A stretch of 64,000 bases of DNA from CAYMCO01 sp964388955 (GTDB taxonomy: Bacteria > Chloroflexota > Anaerolineae > Anaerolineales > E44-bin32), in contig CAYMCO010000024.1 of the NCBI GenBank assembly GCA_964388955.1, forward strand, positions 1-64,000, in the 5' to 3' direction. Positions within the stretch are counted from its first letter, which is position 1. Each line of letters starts with the position of its first letter. The notes under the pieces were generated by a model. That model saw only the letters and a list, made by a program, of their open reading frames with translations, did no database searches and was not told the origin of the DNA. Shown here one piece after another: positions 9,346-18,332 of the stretch. The translations under genes were made by a program, and so were the position numbers.

Positions 9346-10467
9346 GTGACACAACAGACAGGTGAGCGATCTGGCGCCCCCTGGGTGGAACTGAGGAATA
9401 TCACCAAGCGCTTCGAAGAGATTACCGCGGTGGACGATCTCAGCTTTGGTGTTGAGAAGGGCGAATTCTTCTCACTTCTCGGGCCCAGCGGCTGCGGCAA
9501 GACGACCACGTTGCGCATCATTGGCGGGCTGGAGACTCCGGACGAAGGGGAGGTGGTCATCAACGGAGAGGTCGTGAACGATCTGCCCGCATACCGCAGG
9601 GACACGAGCATCGTCTTTCAGAATCTCGCCCTGTTCCCGCATCTGTCCGTCAGCGACAATGTGGCCTTCGGCCTGGAGTGCCGGCGAGTCCCCAAGGCGG
9701 AGATAGCGCAGCGGGTCGAAGAGGTGCTCAACCTGGTCAGGCTGAGCGGGTTGGGAAGCCGCCGCCCCGACCAATTGAGCGGCGGACAGCAGCAGCGAGT
9801 CGCCCTGGCGCGCTCCATCGTGCTGCAGCCCGAGGTCCTGCTTTTGGATGAGCCCCTGGCTTCGCTGGATCGAAAGCTGAGAGAGGATATGCAGTTGGAG
9901 CTCAAGCAGATCCAGGAAAGGGTGGCGATCACCTTCATATACGTCACCCACGATCAGAAAGAGGCCATCAGCATGTCCGATCGCATCGCGGTGATGAACG
10001 AAGGCCGCATCATCCAACTCGGGACACCTACCGACGTCTACGAGAATCCGAGAGCGAGGTTCGTAGCCGATTTCATGGGGGCCTCGAACATCTTCTCCGG
10101 TCGGGTGGTGGAGGGAGAAGGAGAGAAAATTGTCGCCCAAACCGACAGCGGCTTGAAGGTGTTGGTCCCTGAACCCGATGATGGGGTGCCAGAGGCGGAG
10201 CGTGTGAGCATCTGCATTCGGCCGGAGGCGATCAAGGTGTTCCCCGTTGATACTGGCGGGCGACGGGACAACCAGTTCAAGGGGCGGATCAAAGAGAAAG
10301 TGTATCAAGGGGATTTCACCGAGTTGCTGATCTCGGTTGGGGAAAGCGCGCAAATCGTCGTTCGTCTGAACAGCGAGTCGGCCAGACGTCTGGGTGACGT
10401 CCTCCAAAGGGGCGTGGAGGTATTGGTCGCCTGGCCGCCCGATGATATCCGGGTGTTGGCAACCTGA
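9346..10467 (+). CDS. potA: Polyamine-type ABC transporter ATP-binding protein
   Basis: The cytoplasmic ATPase that energises the importer. Visible motifs are Walker A GPSGCGKTT (residues 46-54), the signature LSGGQQQR, Walker B VLLLDEPLASLD and the switch His in YVTHDQKEA. The last roughly 120 residues form a TOBE-type domain (SICIRPEAIKVF) as in PotA. Start is a GTG with AGGAGGG upstream. It is the last gene of the potD-B-C-A cluster. A 472-codon open frame on the opposite strand is a codon-bias shadow. Confidence 0.92.
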   Translation: MTQQTGERSGAPWVELRNITKRFEEITAVDDLSFGVEKGEFFSLLGPSGCGKTTTLRIIGGLETPDEGEVVINGEVVNDLPAYRRDTSIVFQNLALFPHLSVSDNVAFGLECRRVPKAEIAQRVEEVLNLVRLSGLGSRRPDQLSGGQQQRVALARSIVLQPEVLLLDEPLASLDRKLREDMQLELKQIQERVAITFIYVTHDQKEAISMSDRIAVMNEGRIIQLGTPTDVYENPRARFVADFMGASNIFSGRVVEGEGEKIVAQTDSGLKVLVPEPDDGVPEAERVSICIRPEAIKVFPVDTGGRRDNQFKGRIKEKVYQGDFTELLISVGESAQIVVRLNSESARRLGDVLQRGVEVLVAWPPDDIRVLAT

Positions 10468-10971
10468 TTGGTCGGGGGATCCCGCCCGGAAAGGTGTCGA
10501 TCGTGACCGTGACCCTGCGTGCATGACGTGCGCGGTCAGGCGGCGCGCCGGGGTGTGGTTATCGAGAACGAAGACCCCTCCAATTCCAATATTGGCATCT
10601 AGGTCCAGGCAAGTGGGCGAACTCAATAACCCATGCAGGGGGGCCAAGTCTGGCCGATCCTGATTCCGAGACAGCGTTTGAAAATCAGTAGGAAGGCCTC
10701 TGTTCCGCATACAGGCGGAGGCCTGCCTCCGGGATCCTGAGGGCAAGGAGCCCGACCTGCCCCGTTCCAACTCACTTCCCGATGTGCGCCTCCGGGCGCG
10801 CGGCCAACGAAACGCCGACCTCCACCATGCGCCTCCAGCCGGCATTTTCGCGGCGGTTCTTGGGACATGCATGGGGCAGGATCGACTCATCCCCTCTCGT
10901 AGCGGGTATAATTCAGACTAACCAGGTCTATAACGACAGAAATTAGTCCGAGAGTAAGGAGTTCGTCACGG
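10468..10971. other. Intergenic region before the iron permease gene
   Basis: No coding sequence is supported. There is a 10-base palindrome CCAATATTGG at 10586-10595 and a perfect -10 box at 10907-10912 listed separately. No transcription terminator for the pot operon was obvious. Confidence 0.45.
10882..10912 (+). promoter_or_regulatory. Candidate promoter of the FTR1 gene
   Basis: A perfect TATAAT at 10907-10912 is preceded by a weak -35 candidate TCGACT (10882-10887) at a long 19-base spacing. It is 60 bases before the ATG at 10972. The -10 is convincing; the -35 is not. Confidence 0.4.
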
Positions 10972-11808
10972 ATGCTTGCTGGATTGTTGATTGCTTTGCG
11001 CGAGGGCCTGGAAGCGGCATTGGTAGTAGGAATAGTACACGGATATTTGCGGAAGATCGGCAAGAAACAGCTTTCGCGCGATGTTTGGTTGGGCGTGATC
11101 CTGGCCGTGGGTTCCAGTGTGATGCTCGCGTGGGGCATACAAAGGGTTGGATTGGAGCTGGAGGGTCGCGCCGAGCAGTTGTTTGAAGGCGCGACGATGT
11201 TCTTGGCGGTACTGGTGCTGACGTGGATGATCTATTGGATGCGGTACCAGGCGCGACTGATCCGTTCGACGCTCGAGAAAGATGTGCATCAGGCAGTAGA
11301 GGCTGGGAATCGCCGTGCCCTGGTGTTGGTGGCCTTTGTGGCGGTCTTCCGCGAAGGGGTGGAAACCGCGATCTTTCTCTCCGCTGCTGCCTTTGCTACC
11401 CGGGGTGGAGCCACGCTGGGCGGTGCCTTGATCGGCCTGGGGGCCGCCGCAGTTCTCGGGCTCGCCATCTACGCATCAACGGTGCGCTTGCCGGTGCGTT
11501 GGTTTTTCAGTGTAACGAGTGTTCTACTGCTGATTTTCGCTGCAGGACTCCTGGCACATGGGGTGCACGAGTTCCAGGTGGCCCACGTGGTCCCGTCGCT
11601 GAACCCGCGATTGTGGGATGTGACTCACATCCTCAGCGAGGATTCGTTCGTCGGACAGATGCTGCAGTCGCTGGCGGGCTACAACGGCGCACCCTCCCTC
11701 GAGGAGGTGCTGGCCTATTTCTCGTACTGGATATTTGCGCTCTTGGGGATCCGCTGGCTGGTGGAGCGCAGCATTAATCGCCAGAGAAGATCCGAAATGG
11801 CGAATTAA
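10972..11808 (+). CDS. FTR1-family high-affinity iron permease
   Basis: An integral membrane protein of the FTR1/EfeU family that imports iron, usually Fe(III) handed over after oxidation. The two diagnostic iron-binding motifs are present: REGLE at residues 10-14 in the first helix and REGVE in a later helix. About seven hydrophobic helices are visible and the length (278) is normal. No EfeO or EfeB partner is adjacent, but a membrane-anchored cytochrome c lies convergently downstream and could be an electron-transfer partner; this is inference. Confidence 0.9.
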   Translation: MLAGLLIALREGLEAALVVGIVHGYLRKIGKKQLSRDVWLGVILAVGSSVMLAWGIQRVGLELEGRAEQLFEGATMFLAVLVLTWMIYWMRYQARLIRSTLEKDVHQAVEAGNRRALVLVAFVAVFREGVETAIFLSAAAFATRGGATLGGALIGLGAAAVLGLAIYASTVRLPVRWFFSVTSVLLLIFAAGLLAHGVHEFQVAHVVPSLNPRLWDVTHILSEDSFVGQMLQSLAGYNGAPSLEEVLAYFSYWIFALLGIRWLVERSINRQRRSEMAN

Positions 11809-12022
11809 GCGCATATCGCGGGGAAGGTGCGGATCCCCATCCTCCCGGATTGCTCGCTTCACCCCCCCCAGAATTGAGCCCGATTGCCTGGAAGAATTGT
11901 CGATCGCCAATTGGGCTATCGAGCCCCTGGGTCTCTCTCCGTTTTCTACAGTCGAATTGTGTATCCCTCTCCCGCAGCGAACACGTCCGGTGGAGATTCC
12001 TGGAGCCGCCGGGGCGCATATT

Positions 12023-12541
12023 TCAATCGAGGGTCTTCAAGTAGGCGACCAGATCGTCCAACTGGCTCTCGGTCATCTGCCAGCGCGGCATTTGCCAATC
12101 CAGGGGGTGCCCGGCGGGGTCCACACCACGCGTAATGGCCTCCCGGAGGGAGCCTTCGTCATAAGGTGGGTGTTGCTCGCCCTCCCCGTCGTCCGCTTCG
12201 GCGAGATGGTTCCAGCGGATATTAGGGGTTTCGAAAGTGCCCATCATCATGCGCACCTGGCGGCCGCGGCCATCTTCTCCATGGCACGCCGCGCAGCTGA
12301 GCGTGCCTGGCGGCATTGGGTGCATCCCCTCCACGCGGGCGGTGATGACAGGGCCGGTGCGGCTCGTACCCGTGAAGTAGATGAGTTCGCCGTTTGATGG
12401 GAGGCGGTCGGTAAGCATTCGAACCTCGGGAATTCCCCGGCGGAAGAAGGCGCTGTAGATGGCAGCTGTGCCTGCGATCAGAATGATCGCGGCTGCGGCC
12501 AGGATCACGATGATCCATAGGGTGCGGGCGCGTGCCCTCAT
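12023..12541 (-). CDS. Membrane-anchored single-haem cytochrome c
   Basis: A c-type cytochrome with one haem site, CAACH at residues 83-87, and candidate axial Met ligands at 151 and 156 near the C terminus. Residues 8-30 are a hydrophobic N-terminal signal anchor, so the haem domain should face outside the membrane. The C-terminal DDLVAYLKTLD is typical of the class I cytochrome c last helix. The gene is transcribed towards the FTR1 gene and 38 bases downstream of the SHOCT gene in the same direction, so those two may form an operon. Confidence 0.85.
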   Translation of the reverse strand: MRARARTLWIIVILAAAAIILIAGTAAIYSAFFRRGIPEVRMLTDRLPSNGELIYFTGTSRTGPVITARVEGMHPMPPGTLSCAACHGEDGRGRQVRMMMGTFETPNIRWNHLAEADDGEGEQHPPYDEGSLREAITRGVDPAGHPLDWQMPRWQMTESQLDDLVAYLKTLD

Positions 12542-12579
12542 CTCGACCTCCTCACCTGAGGGCTGCTCAGTCCTTGATT

Positions 12580-12837
12580 TCAGGTTTCCAGGTCCCGTCG
12601 TTTCTCCAGATACTCATCGCGATCGATCTCCCCGCGAACGTAGCGTGTCTTGAGGATGTCCACGGGATTGTCCATCCCGGTTCCATATCCGCTTGCTCCC
12701 GCCCTGCCATTTGCACGCAATAGCGCACGGATCATTAGAATGACCGCTGTGATCACGCCCCCCCACAGGAGCAGCATCAAGATCCCCCCGACGATGATCC
12801 CGCCCCACCCGAATCCCCACAAATGTCCATGCCACAT
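12580..12837 (-). CDS. Small SHOCT-domain membrane protein
   Basis: An 85-residue protein with one strongly hydrophobic helix (about residues 10-40, Gly-rich at its start) and a C-terminal SHOCT motif, seen as DILKTRYVRGEIDRDEYL. SHOCT domains are short helical elements thought to mediate oligomerisation or interaction; no enzyme activity is known. It starts a probable two-gene minus-strand unit with the cytochrome c. Confidence 0.85.
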   Translation of the reverse strand: MWHGHLWGFGWGGIIVGGILMLLLWGGVITAVILMIRALLRANGRAGASGYGTGMDNPVDILKTRYVRGEIDRDEYLEKRRDLET

Positions 12838-13214
12838 GACGCTATCTCTCCCTACTTGGTTTCTAGAACGCCGGCGGGTTGTTCGATCAACTCGATCTAT
12901 AGTGTCTCTCTCCGTCCGCGGCGCCTGTCTCCTGCAAAAGCGCGCGTTTCAAGAGGTGCGGTCTGGCAGCGCCTGCACTGATTATAGCGGGTGATCTCCC
13001 CTCCGCGGAGGAGGCAATCCTGGGATGGCAAATGCTTGGTTCTGTGCGGTAGAGACGCAACGGCTCCCGCCGATCCGGTTGAATCCCTCGGCACGACCAG
13101 GACGCTGATCGGCAGTCTCAAAGCTGATGGGCGATGAGCCCGAGTCCACCGCCAATTTCCACAAATAGCTTGGAAGGAGTTGGCTGGGGGATGGATTCAG
13201 GTTAACCTTACCGG
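12838..13214. other. Divergent intergenic region
   Basis: It separates the minus-strand SHOCT gene from the plus-strand SprT-like gene and must carry promoters for both, but no convincing -35/-10 pair or operator was recognised. Short open frames here are not supported. Confidence 0.4.
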
Positions 13215-14411
13215 GTGGCACGCAAACCGAAGAGAAAGCTTCGCATATCCGGCCTGGTCAGCGTGATGAATCGCGCTCGGGAGGGACTGGCGACGGGGGT
13301 CACCGAGGCGGAATTGCCCGCCTTCCGGCGGATGGTCATCGATTCGGTGGGATTCGTCGAGCAAAGCTGCCGCGAAAGCGGGATCTCTCCGCAGGATCTG
13401 CCGGCGCCTTCCAGGCGGGCGTATGAGTTCCTGAAGCGAATTGATCTGGAGAGAATCCCCGCGCGGGAAGGGCCGGCAGCAGAAGGCAGCAAGAACGTCC
13501 GGATTTCGAATATCATTTCGAGCTGCAGGGGCTTTCAACAGGATTTCGCAAGCCACGCTCACGAAGCTGCTTCTGGAGGATCGAGAGGTCGGCGACGGGA
13601 GGATCCGCTCCTTGATCTCCATGCGCGCATTTCCACGCTTGCCTTGCTGATCGAAGAGATTGTGGCCCAATACGGGGCTGGGCCCTCCGCACTGCCCGAT
13701 CCAACCCGGCGGGCATATCAATGGCTCAAGCACTTGAGCGATGGCAGTGCGCTGCGGGAGCACTACCGTGCGCTGCGAATGGCGTATGAAGCAACGCCTG
13801 ATGCGCACATAGCGTTCTACCACATGGCGGCGCTATACCGCTCGAAAACGTGGGAGGGCGCCTGGCATGTCACCCTCAACGAGGCCTTTGTGGGAGCGCC
13901 GCGCCCTGTGATCCGGTCGCTGATGAGGGTCACGACGGGAACGGCGAAGGCCGGGGATATGCTGCATATACGGCGCTATGTCCAGGGGGAGCAGTATAGA
14001 GAGGCCAGCCTGGATCACGAGTTGATCGGCATCCGGCCGCAGGAGAACGCCCGCGGCGCGTACTATGACCTGTGTGAGGTCTTCGATCGTGTCAACCAAT
14101 CGCGCTTCAAGGGTCGTATGGATCCGCCGGTCTTGACTTGGAACAGGACCATCACACGCGCCAAATTCGGCCACTATGTGCCCGCGACGGACACCGTGAT
14201 GATCAGCATCGCCCTGGACTCACCCGAGGTGCCCGGCTTTGTGATCGATCATGTCATGCACCACGAGCTGCTGCACCGGAAGCTGGGCGTGAGATTTGCG
14301 AACGGGCGGCGGGTGGCGCACTCCGCCGAGTTCCGCGCGCAGGAGCGGAGCTTCAAGCATTATGTGCAGGCCGCGAAATTCCTGCGCGGCATGTCCAGGA
14401 ATCCTCGATAG
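13215..14411 (+). CDS. SprT-like zinc metallopeptidase with duplicated N-terminal module
   Basis: The C-terminal domain resembles SprT/WSS1-type metalloproteases: it has the zinc motif HELLH (His350, Glu351, His354) after VIDHVMH, and RFKGRMDPPVLTWNR, which resembles the SprT substrate-groove region. The N terminus contains two related units of about 75 residues (about 8-77 and 94-174); the clearest parts are DLPAPSRRAYEFLKRI and ALPDPTRRAYQWLKHL. Their function is not recognised. A GTG start follows a weak ribosome binding site. SprT proteins often act on protein-DNA complexes or have unknown roles, so the substrate is open. Confidence 0.75.
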   Translation: MARKPKRKLRISGLVSVMNRAREGLATGVTEAELPAFRRMVIDSVGFVEQSCRESGISPQDLPAPSRRAYEFLKRIDLERIPAREGPAAEGSKNVRISNIISSCRGFQQDFASHAHEAASGGSRGRRREDPLLDLHARISTLALLIEEIVAQYGAGPSALPDPTRRAYQWLKHLSDGSALREHYRALRMAYEATPDAHIAFYHMAALYRSKTWEGAWHVTLNEAFVGAPRPVIRSLMRVTTGTAKAGDMLHIRRYVQGEQYREASLDHELIGIRPQENARGAYYDLCEVFDRVNQSRFKGRMDPPVLTWNRTITRAKFGHYVPATDTVMISIALDSPEVPGFVIDHVMHHELLHRKLGVRFANGRRVAHSAEFRAQERSFKHYVQAAKFLRGMSRNPR

Positions 14412-14429
14412 AACCCCCAGCACCCCCTT

Positions 14430-14464
14430 GAAGCCACCATCAAGCTGGTCCCGATGGCGGCTTC
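14430..14464 (+). terminator. Terminator hairpin between convergent genes
   Basis: Twelve-base arms at 14430-14441 and 14453-14464 pair with a single mismatch around an 11-base loop and are followed by GGGTTTCTC. The position, 18 bases after the SprT-like stop and before the convergent lipoprotein gene end, fits a bidirectional or plus-strand terminator. Confidence 0.55.
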
Positions 14465-14520
14465 GGGTTTCTCAGGCCTAACCTAAAGGGGTGAGACCTT
14501 GGGGCGATGCTCCTGCCGTC

Positions 14521-15081
14521 TCAATAGCTATAGCGCGTCCCGCTGCCTGCTGAACCGCCGGGCGTTGCCGTGGGTCCGGGGCTCCCTTCGATCATGGTCC
14601 CATCGGCCGACACCACGTACCAGACGCCTCCGATTCCCTGGCCGTTCGTGTCACCAGGTGCCTTATCCCCGGAATACAGGTATAGGGGCATTCCATTGTA
14701 GGTCACCTGTGTGCTGCCGTCGGGACGACTCACGGTTCCCAGCAATCCCGACTCAATGCCCGCACCCGCCTCCGGTTGGCCGTTGGTGACGAAGGGCGGC
14801 CATATCTGGGCGCAGTTACCCGTGCAAGTTGACTGCCCTGAGGGGTCGTTCTTCGTAGCATAGAGGGTCATCCCCTGCGCGTCGGTCAGGATCTGGCCCA
14901 AGGCGTTGCCGGCCGGGGACACCTGTGCCCCGGGCTGCCCTGCTGCCCCCTGCTCAGTGGGCTGGGGAGTGGATCCCTGTGACGACGTCGCCTGGCCTCC
15001 CTCCGCGGAGGATGCGCAGGCAGCGAGCAACATTGCAGAAATGAGCATAACCGCCACTAAGCTTCGGTGATTGGTCTTCAT
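14521..15081 (-). CDS. Lipoprotein with secreted repeats (PF03640 type)
   Basis: A 186-residue secreted lipoprotein. The signal peptide MKTNHRSLVAVML leads to lipobox LLAAC, followed by a Ser/Gly/Gln/Pro-rich linker. The mature part carries the secreted-repeat family pattern: LTDAQGMTLYATKNDPSG, CTGNCAQIWPPF and, in a second unit, VTYNGMPLYLYSGDKAPGD. The family function is unknown; the two Cys of the CTGNC motif are conserved in it. An AAGGAGA five to ten bases before the ATG at 15081 decides the start. Confidence 0.85.
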   Translation of the reverse strand: MKTNHRSLVAVMLISAMLLAACASSAEGGQATSSQGSTPQPTEQGAAGQPGAQVSPAGNALGQILTDAQGMTLYATKNDPSGQSTCTGNCAQIWPPFVTNGQPEAGAGIESGLLGTVSRPDGSTQVTYNGMPLYLYSGDKAPGDTNGQGIGGVWYVVSADGTMIEGSPGPTATPGGSAGSGTRYSY

Positions 15082-15329
15082 CCGATCATCTCCTTCCAAT
15101 TGGTCCCCATGGAAGCTGCGAATCACGCCCCACGGGCGGAGCAAACTGGCTCCTTCTTTCGTTAATGGGTACGGTCGGATAGGAAATTTGGATCTTTTTT
15201 ATCGTAAATCGTCGAGAGGTGGGCCGGCGGTCCATTCGCCCGGCTGAAATGCGCCGCGGGGGCAGGCGGCGCGCGGCCAGCAGCCGCGGACGTTGTCGAA
15301 GTCTGTCCTTCGACCTTTCGGGGGATAGC

Positions 15330-16169
15330 CTACGTCTTCTTCCGACGGACCTCGATGAGTGGCCGGCCGCTGGCGCCTCTTTGCACGAGCAGAATCTCCG
15401 CCAGGATCGAGAGCGCGATCTCGCCGGGACTTTCCGCACCCAGGTCGAGACCGGCCGGGGCGCGCACTGCATCCAAGGCGTCACTCGAGATTCCGCTCTC
15501 CCGCAGCCGCTCGAAGATCACGCGCGCCTTCGTCGGTGAGGCGACCAATCCCACATAAGCGGGCTGCGGCGCCGCGCTCAGCACCTGAGCCAGGGCGGGT
15601 TCATCCCAGCCCCAGGTTGCGACGACGACATAGTTGGACGGCGAGGGGGTAAATCCAATTTCACTCAATTGCTCGCTTTCTGGGTCGTAGTCGACTTGGA
15701 GCAGTTCATGGGCCTCGGGGAAGCGTTCTTGGTTCGCAAACTCTGGACGATCATCGGCCACGACCACACGCATCCCGGTCTGCGCAGCCATGCGGCTCAA
15801 AGGTGTGGCGATATGGCCCGCGCCGATAATCAACAACGTGGCTTGGGGTTCCAACACCTCGATATGCACCTCCACCTCGCCTCCGCACAGGCCCAAACTC
15901 CTAGGGTCTTCATCTGTGCTCAGCAGATATTTCTCGACCCGCCCTCGTCGAGTGCGCAAGGCTTGCTGCGCGTGTTCAATGACTTTCTGCTCGAGGGTCG
16001 CGCCGCCGACGGTTCCCACAATGCGGCCGTCCGCCCAGATGGCCATCCGCGCGCCTTCGTGTCGGGGAGCCGACCCCCGCACCCGCACGACCGTCGCCAA
16101 GGCTACTCGCTCACCCTGTTCCAGGGCGCGGATGGCCGCCTCGTTTACTTCGATGAATTCCGTCGTCAC
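15330..16169 (-). CDS. xdhC: XdhC/CoxI-family molybdenum-enzyme maturation protein
   Basis: XdhC-type proteins bind molybdenum cofactor and assist its sulfuration and insertion into xanthine dehydrogenase-type enzymes. The N-terminal XdhC_CoxI domain is visible (ALATVVRVRGSAPRHEGARM, then VGTVGGATLE). The C-terminal Rossmann-like domain starts at LLIIGAGHIATPL and includes YVGLVASPTKARVIFERL. Length (279) is normal. No molybdenum hydroxylase subunit is nearby, so its client enzyme is encoded elsewhere. Confidence 0.88.
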   Translation of the reverse strand: MTTEFIEVNEAAIRALEQGERVALATVVRVRGSAPRHEGARMAIWADGRIVGTVGGATLEQKVIEHAQQALRTRRGRVEKYLLSTDEDPRSLGLCGGEVEVHIEVLEPQATLLIIGAGHIATPLSRMAAQTGMRVVVADDRPEFANQERFPEAHELLQVDYDPESEQLSEIGFTPSPSNYVVVATWGWDEPALAQVLSAAPQPAYVGLVASPTKARVIFERLRESGISSDALDAVRAPAGLDLGAESPGEIALSILAEILLVQRGASGRPLIEVRRKKT

Positions 16170-16471
16170 CGATCACCTACCCCACCTATTGTATCGGATA
16201 AGCAGCTTTCGAGCGGACTCCCGCGGCTACACAGGCTGTTCAACGAATATAGATCCTGCTCTCGCGAGGCCGGAGGTGTGGCCTTTGGATGCGCCGCGCC
16301 TGGTCCAATATTACCCTGTTCTCTCCTGCAAGCTGGCCGCAACGATGGAAGAGCACACCGGATACGGACGGTGCGAAGAGGGAACGAGGCGCCCCGAGTC
16401 TCCACCTCTGGTATCATCAGCGGATATGCAACGGTCGCCAACTGCACCGGAATCGGAGGCGAGGGAATCGC
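16170..16471. other. Divergent region between xdhC and the sucrase/ferredoxin-like gene
   Basis: This 302-base region lies between genes pointing away from each other. Open frames run through it but encode Arg-rich, low-complexity peptide with no family likeness. GGAGGCGAGGG at 16454-16464 is the probable ribosome binding site for the plus-strand gene. No firm promoter was found. Confidence 0.4.
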
Positions 16472-17401
16472 GTGGGAGGTGAGCGGAGCAGGGGAGAGCT
16501 GCACGGGTGCGCCGCGATCTCGCTGCGGCGCCACGAGCCGTTGGCCGGGACCGCGCCGCGGGTGGATCACTGGCTGCTGCTGTCTTATTCCGGGCAATTC
16601 GGTGAACATGCGCTGCCGGACAGCGATCTGTCGCCGGTGGTGAAGGCGCATCTCGAAGAGATCATAGCGAGCGTCCCCAACGCGCGCCTGCAGCTCATCA
16701 AGGGGCGGGGGCGGGAGCGGCATTCGCCCATCATTTGCCATGCGGTGACCGCCCGCCAGATGGCACCATTCTATTCCACGTTCACTCTAGGCGGATACGA
16801 AGAGCTGTTGGATCTTCACGCGGATGCCCTCTTCACACCGTCAGGGGCGGTCGAACGAGCGCCCTTCTACCTTGTGTGCACCAATGGGCGGCGCGATCCA
16901 TGTTGCGCGCGGTACGGAGCGCCGATGTTCGAGGCGATGCGGCGCCTCAACGCCAATCGTGTTTGGCGCTGCTCCCACCTGGGCGGGCACCGGTTTGCGG
17001 CAAATGTGATCGCGTTCCCCCACGGCATCTACTACGGCCGCATGCGGCCGCGCTTGGCCGCGTCCCTGCTGCACGCCGGGGAACAGGGCGATTTACTGTT
17101 GGACCACTACCGGGGGCGCGGCTGCTACGATCCGGTTGCCCAGGCGGGAGAAGCGGCCCTTCGCCGCCATACGGCGGAGATGGGGCTGCAGGCTTTTCGC
17201 CTGGACGAAGTCACTCAGGTGGGTGAGGGCGAGTGGCGGATACGGTTCAGCGACGCAGACGGACGCGGGGCCTATTGGTTGTCGGCGCGTGCAGTTACCT
17301 CCTCCGAGAAGGGCTTTGTTAGCTGCCGATCTGAGAAGCAGCGTCCCATCACGCGCTATGAAGTGCAGGTGGACTCATCCGGGAGCGCATATTTCGGTTG
17401 A
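16472..17401 (+). CDS. Sucrase/ferredoxin-like family protein
   Basis: A protein of the Suc_Fer-like (thioredoxin-fold ferredoxin) family, which includes plant and actinobacterial proteins of poorly known function. The C-terminal ferredoxin-like module shows CTNGRRDPCCARYG followed by CSHLGGHRFAANVI, the Cys pattern expected to hold a [2Fe-2S] cluster. The open frame extends back to 16289, but the region before 16472 looks non-coding; the GTG at 16472 with GGAGG upstream gives 309 residues and places a conserved-looking GCAAISLRRHEPLAGT near the N terminus. Redox partner and role are unknown. Confidence 0.78.
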   Translation: MGGERSRGELHGCAAISLRRHEPLAGTAPRVDHWLLLSYSGQFGEHALPDSDLSPVVKAHLEEIIASVPNARLQLIKGRGRERHSPIICHAVTARQMAPFYSTFTLGGYEELLDLHADALFTPSGAVERAPFYLVCTNGRRDPCCARYGAPMFEAMRRLNANRVWRCSHLGGHRFAANVIAFPHGIYYGRMRPRLAASLLHAGEQGDLLLDHYRGRGCYDPVAQAGEAALRRHTAEMGLQAFRLDEVTQVGEGEWRIRFSDADGRGAYWLSARAVTSSEKGFVSCRSEKQRPITRYEVQVDSSGSAYFG

Positions 17402-17408
17402 TTGATGC

Positions 17409-17630
17409 CTAGGTTGGGAGCCCCCCAAGCGGGCCCAGCTCCTTGGACAGCCGTTCGAGCATGTCCAACATGGCATCCAACCCACGTTCTTCCGTTCTCA
17501 AGCTCCGGGCGAACCCCGCCAGTCCCTGGATGGCGATGGCGGCCCCCAGGTGGGCTTCCTCGCCGCGGCCGGCCAAGGAAATCCTGATGGCGCGCGCGTA
17601 TCCGTCGATTTGCGCTTCTCGAACAGCCAT
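17409..17630 (-). CDS. Small hypothetical protein
   Basis: A 73-residue, probably helical soluble protein with no family recognised. The C-terminal half has a heptad-like pattern (LDAMLDMLERLSKELGPLG) that could form a short coiled coil. An excellent GGGAGGTGAG just before the ATG at 17630 supports it as a real gene and rejects the longer start at 17657. It converges on the sucrase/ferredoxin-like gene, the two stops being eight bases apart. Confidence 0.5.
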   Translation of the reverse strand: MAVREAQIDGYARAIRISLAGRGEEAHLGAAIAIQGLAGFARSLRTEERGLDAMLDMLERLSKELGPLGGLPT

Positions 17631-18066
17631 CGCCCTCACCTCCCAACCGCAGACCATTGGATGGAGAAGATCAGCGGCAGTCCCTGAATTATGGTGCCAT
17701 TGTTGCTCCCTGGGGCTCTCACGGACTATCAGATTCGCGATTACACATAGCCCCGGGCCTTCGACATTGTGTGCAATTGCACATGCCCTGTCAGCCCGGT
17801 CGGCGACATATCTGCAGGCGATACTGAAAGCAGCGGGTGATTGCAGCCGCCGGGGAAAGAGGGTGCCGTTCGAGGGGCCTTCAGGCGGCGGGGGGGCGGG
17901 GGGGGGGCCCCCCCCCCCCCCCCCCCCGCCCCGGGGGGGGCCTAGGCCGGTTTTAGGGCCCGGGNNNNNNNNNNTTGCCGCGGGGGGGTAAGGGGGGGGG
18001 GGTGGGGGGGGCCTTCCGGCGGGGGGCGGCGGTCAATCGGGCCCCCCACCGGCACATGCGGACCGT
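17631..18066. other. Intergenic region with low-quality assembly
   Basis: The first roughly 240 bases are ordinary sequence with no gene recognised. The remainder becomes long G and C homopolymer runs around an N gap (listed separately). A coding frame through the gap is not credible. Confidence 0.6.
17884..18040. other. Assembly gap with flanking G/C homopolymers
   Basis: Ten N bases at 17965-17974 are flanked by runs of up to about twenty C or G residues. Such sequence is characteristic of low-quality read ends or scaffold joining. The true distance and sequence between 17.88 kb and 18.04 kb are unknown, and continuity across this point is not assured. Confidence 0.85.
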
Positions 18067-18294
18067 TCAGGGCACTTCGCGGATTCTACGTCCGCTGAGT
18101 GGGGCGCCAAAGAGCGGGGCGAATACGCACAAATCGAACAGGCCGGCCAGGAACGGGACCGCGCCGATCACGGCCACCACGATCCCTGAGCCTCCGCCGA
18201 TCACGAACAGGCCGATAACGATCAAGGCCAGGCCCGCGACAATGCGGGTGATCCGGCCCGGTGTGCTCGCCAAAAAGCCAATCAAGGGATTCAT
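18067..18294 (-). CDS. DUF2892 (YgaP-like transmembrane) small membrane protein
   Basis: A 75-residue protein with two hydrophobic helices and the family pattern TRIVAGLALIVIGLFVIGG followed by GAVPFLAGLFDLCVFAPLFG. DUF2892 domains occur alone or attached to rhodanese domains, as in YgaP; their function is unclear. AAGGAGA precedes the ATG. It is downstream of, and in the same direction as, the Crp/Fnr regulator gene, and its promoter carries a Crp-like palindrome at the activator position. Confidence 0.85.
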   Translation of the reverse strand: MNPLIGFLASTPGRITRIVAGLALIVIGLFVIGGGSGIVVAVIGAVPFLAGLFDLCVFAPLFGAPLSGRRIREVP

Positions 18295-18332
18295 TTCGTT
18301 GTCTCCTTTATCATGCGGTTATTCATGAGACA

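Noticed and set aside
9472..10890. A 472-codon open frame antisense to potA
   Set aside because: It lies opposite a clear ABC ATPase, has no family likeness and is a codon-bias shadow typical of high-GC DNA.
17884..18040. Apparent G-quadruplex or promoter-like G runs
   Set aside because: Adjacent to an N gap and pure homopolymer; more likely sequencing or scaffolding artefact.
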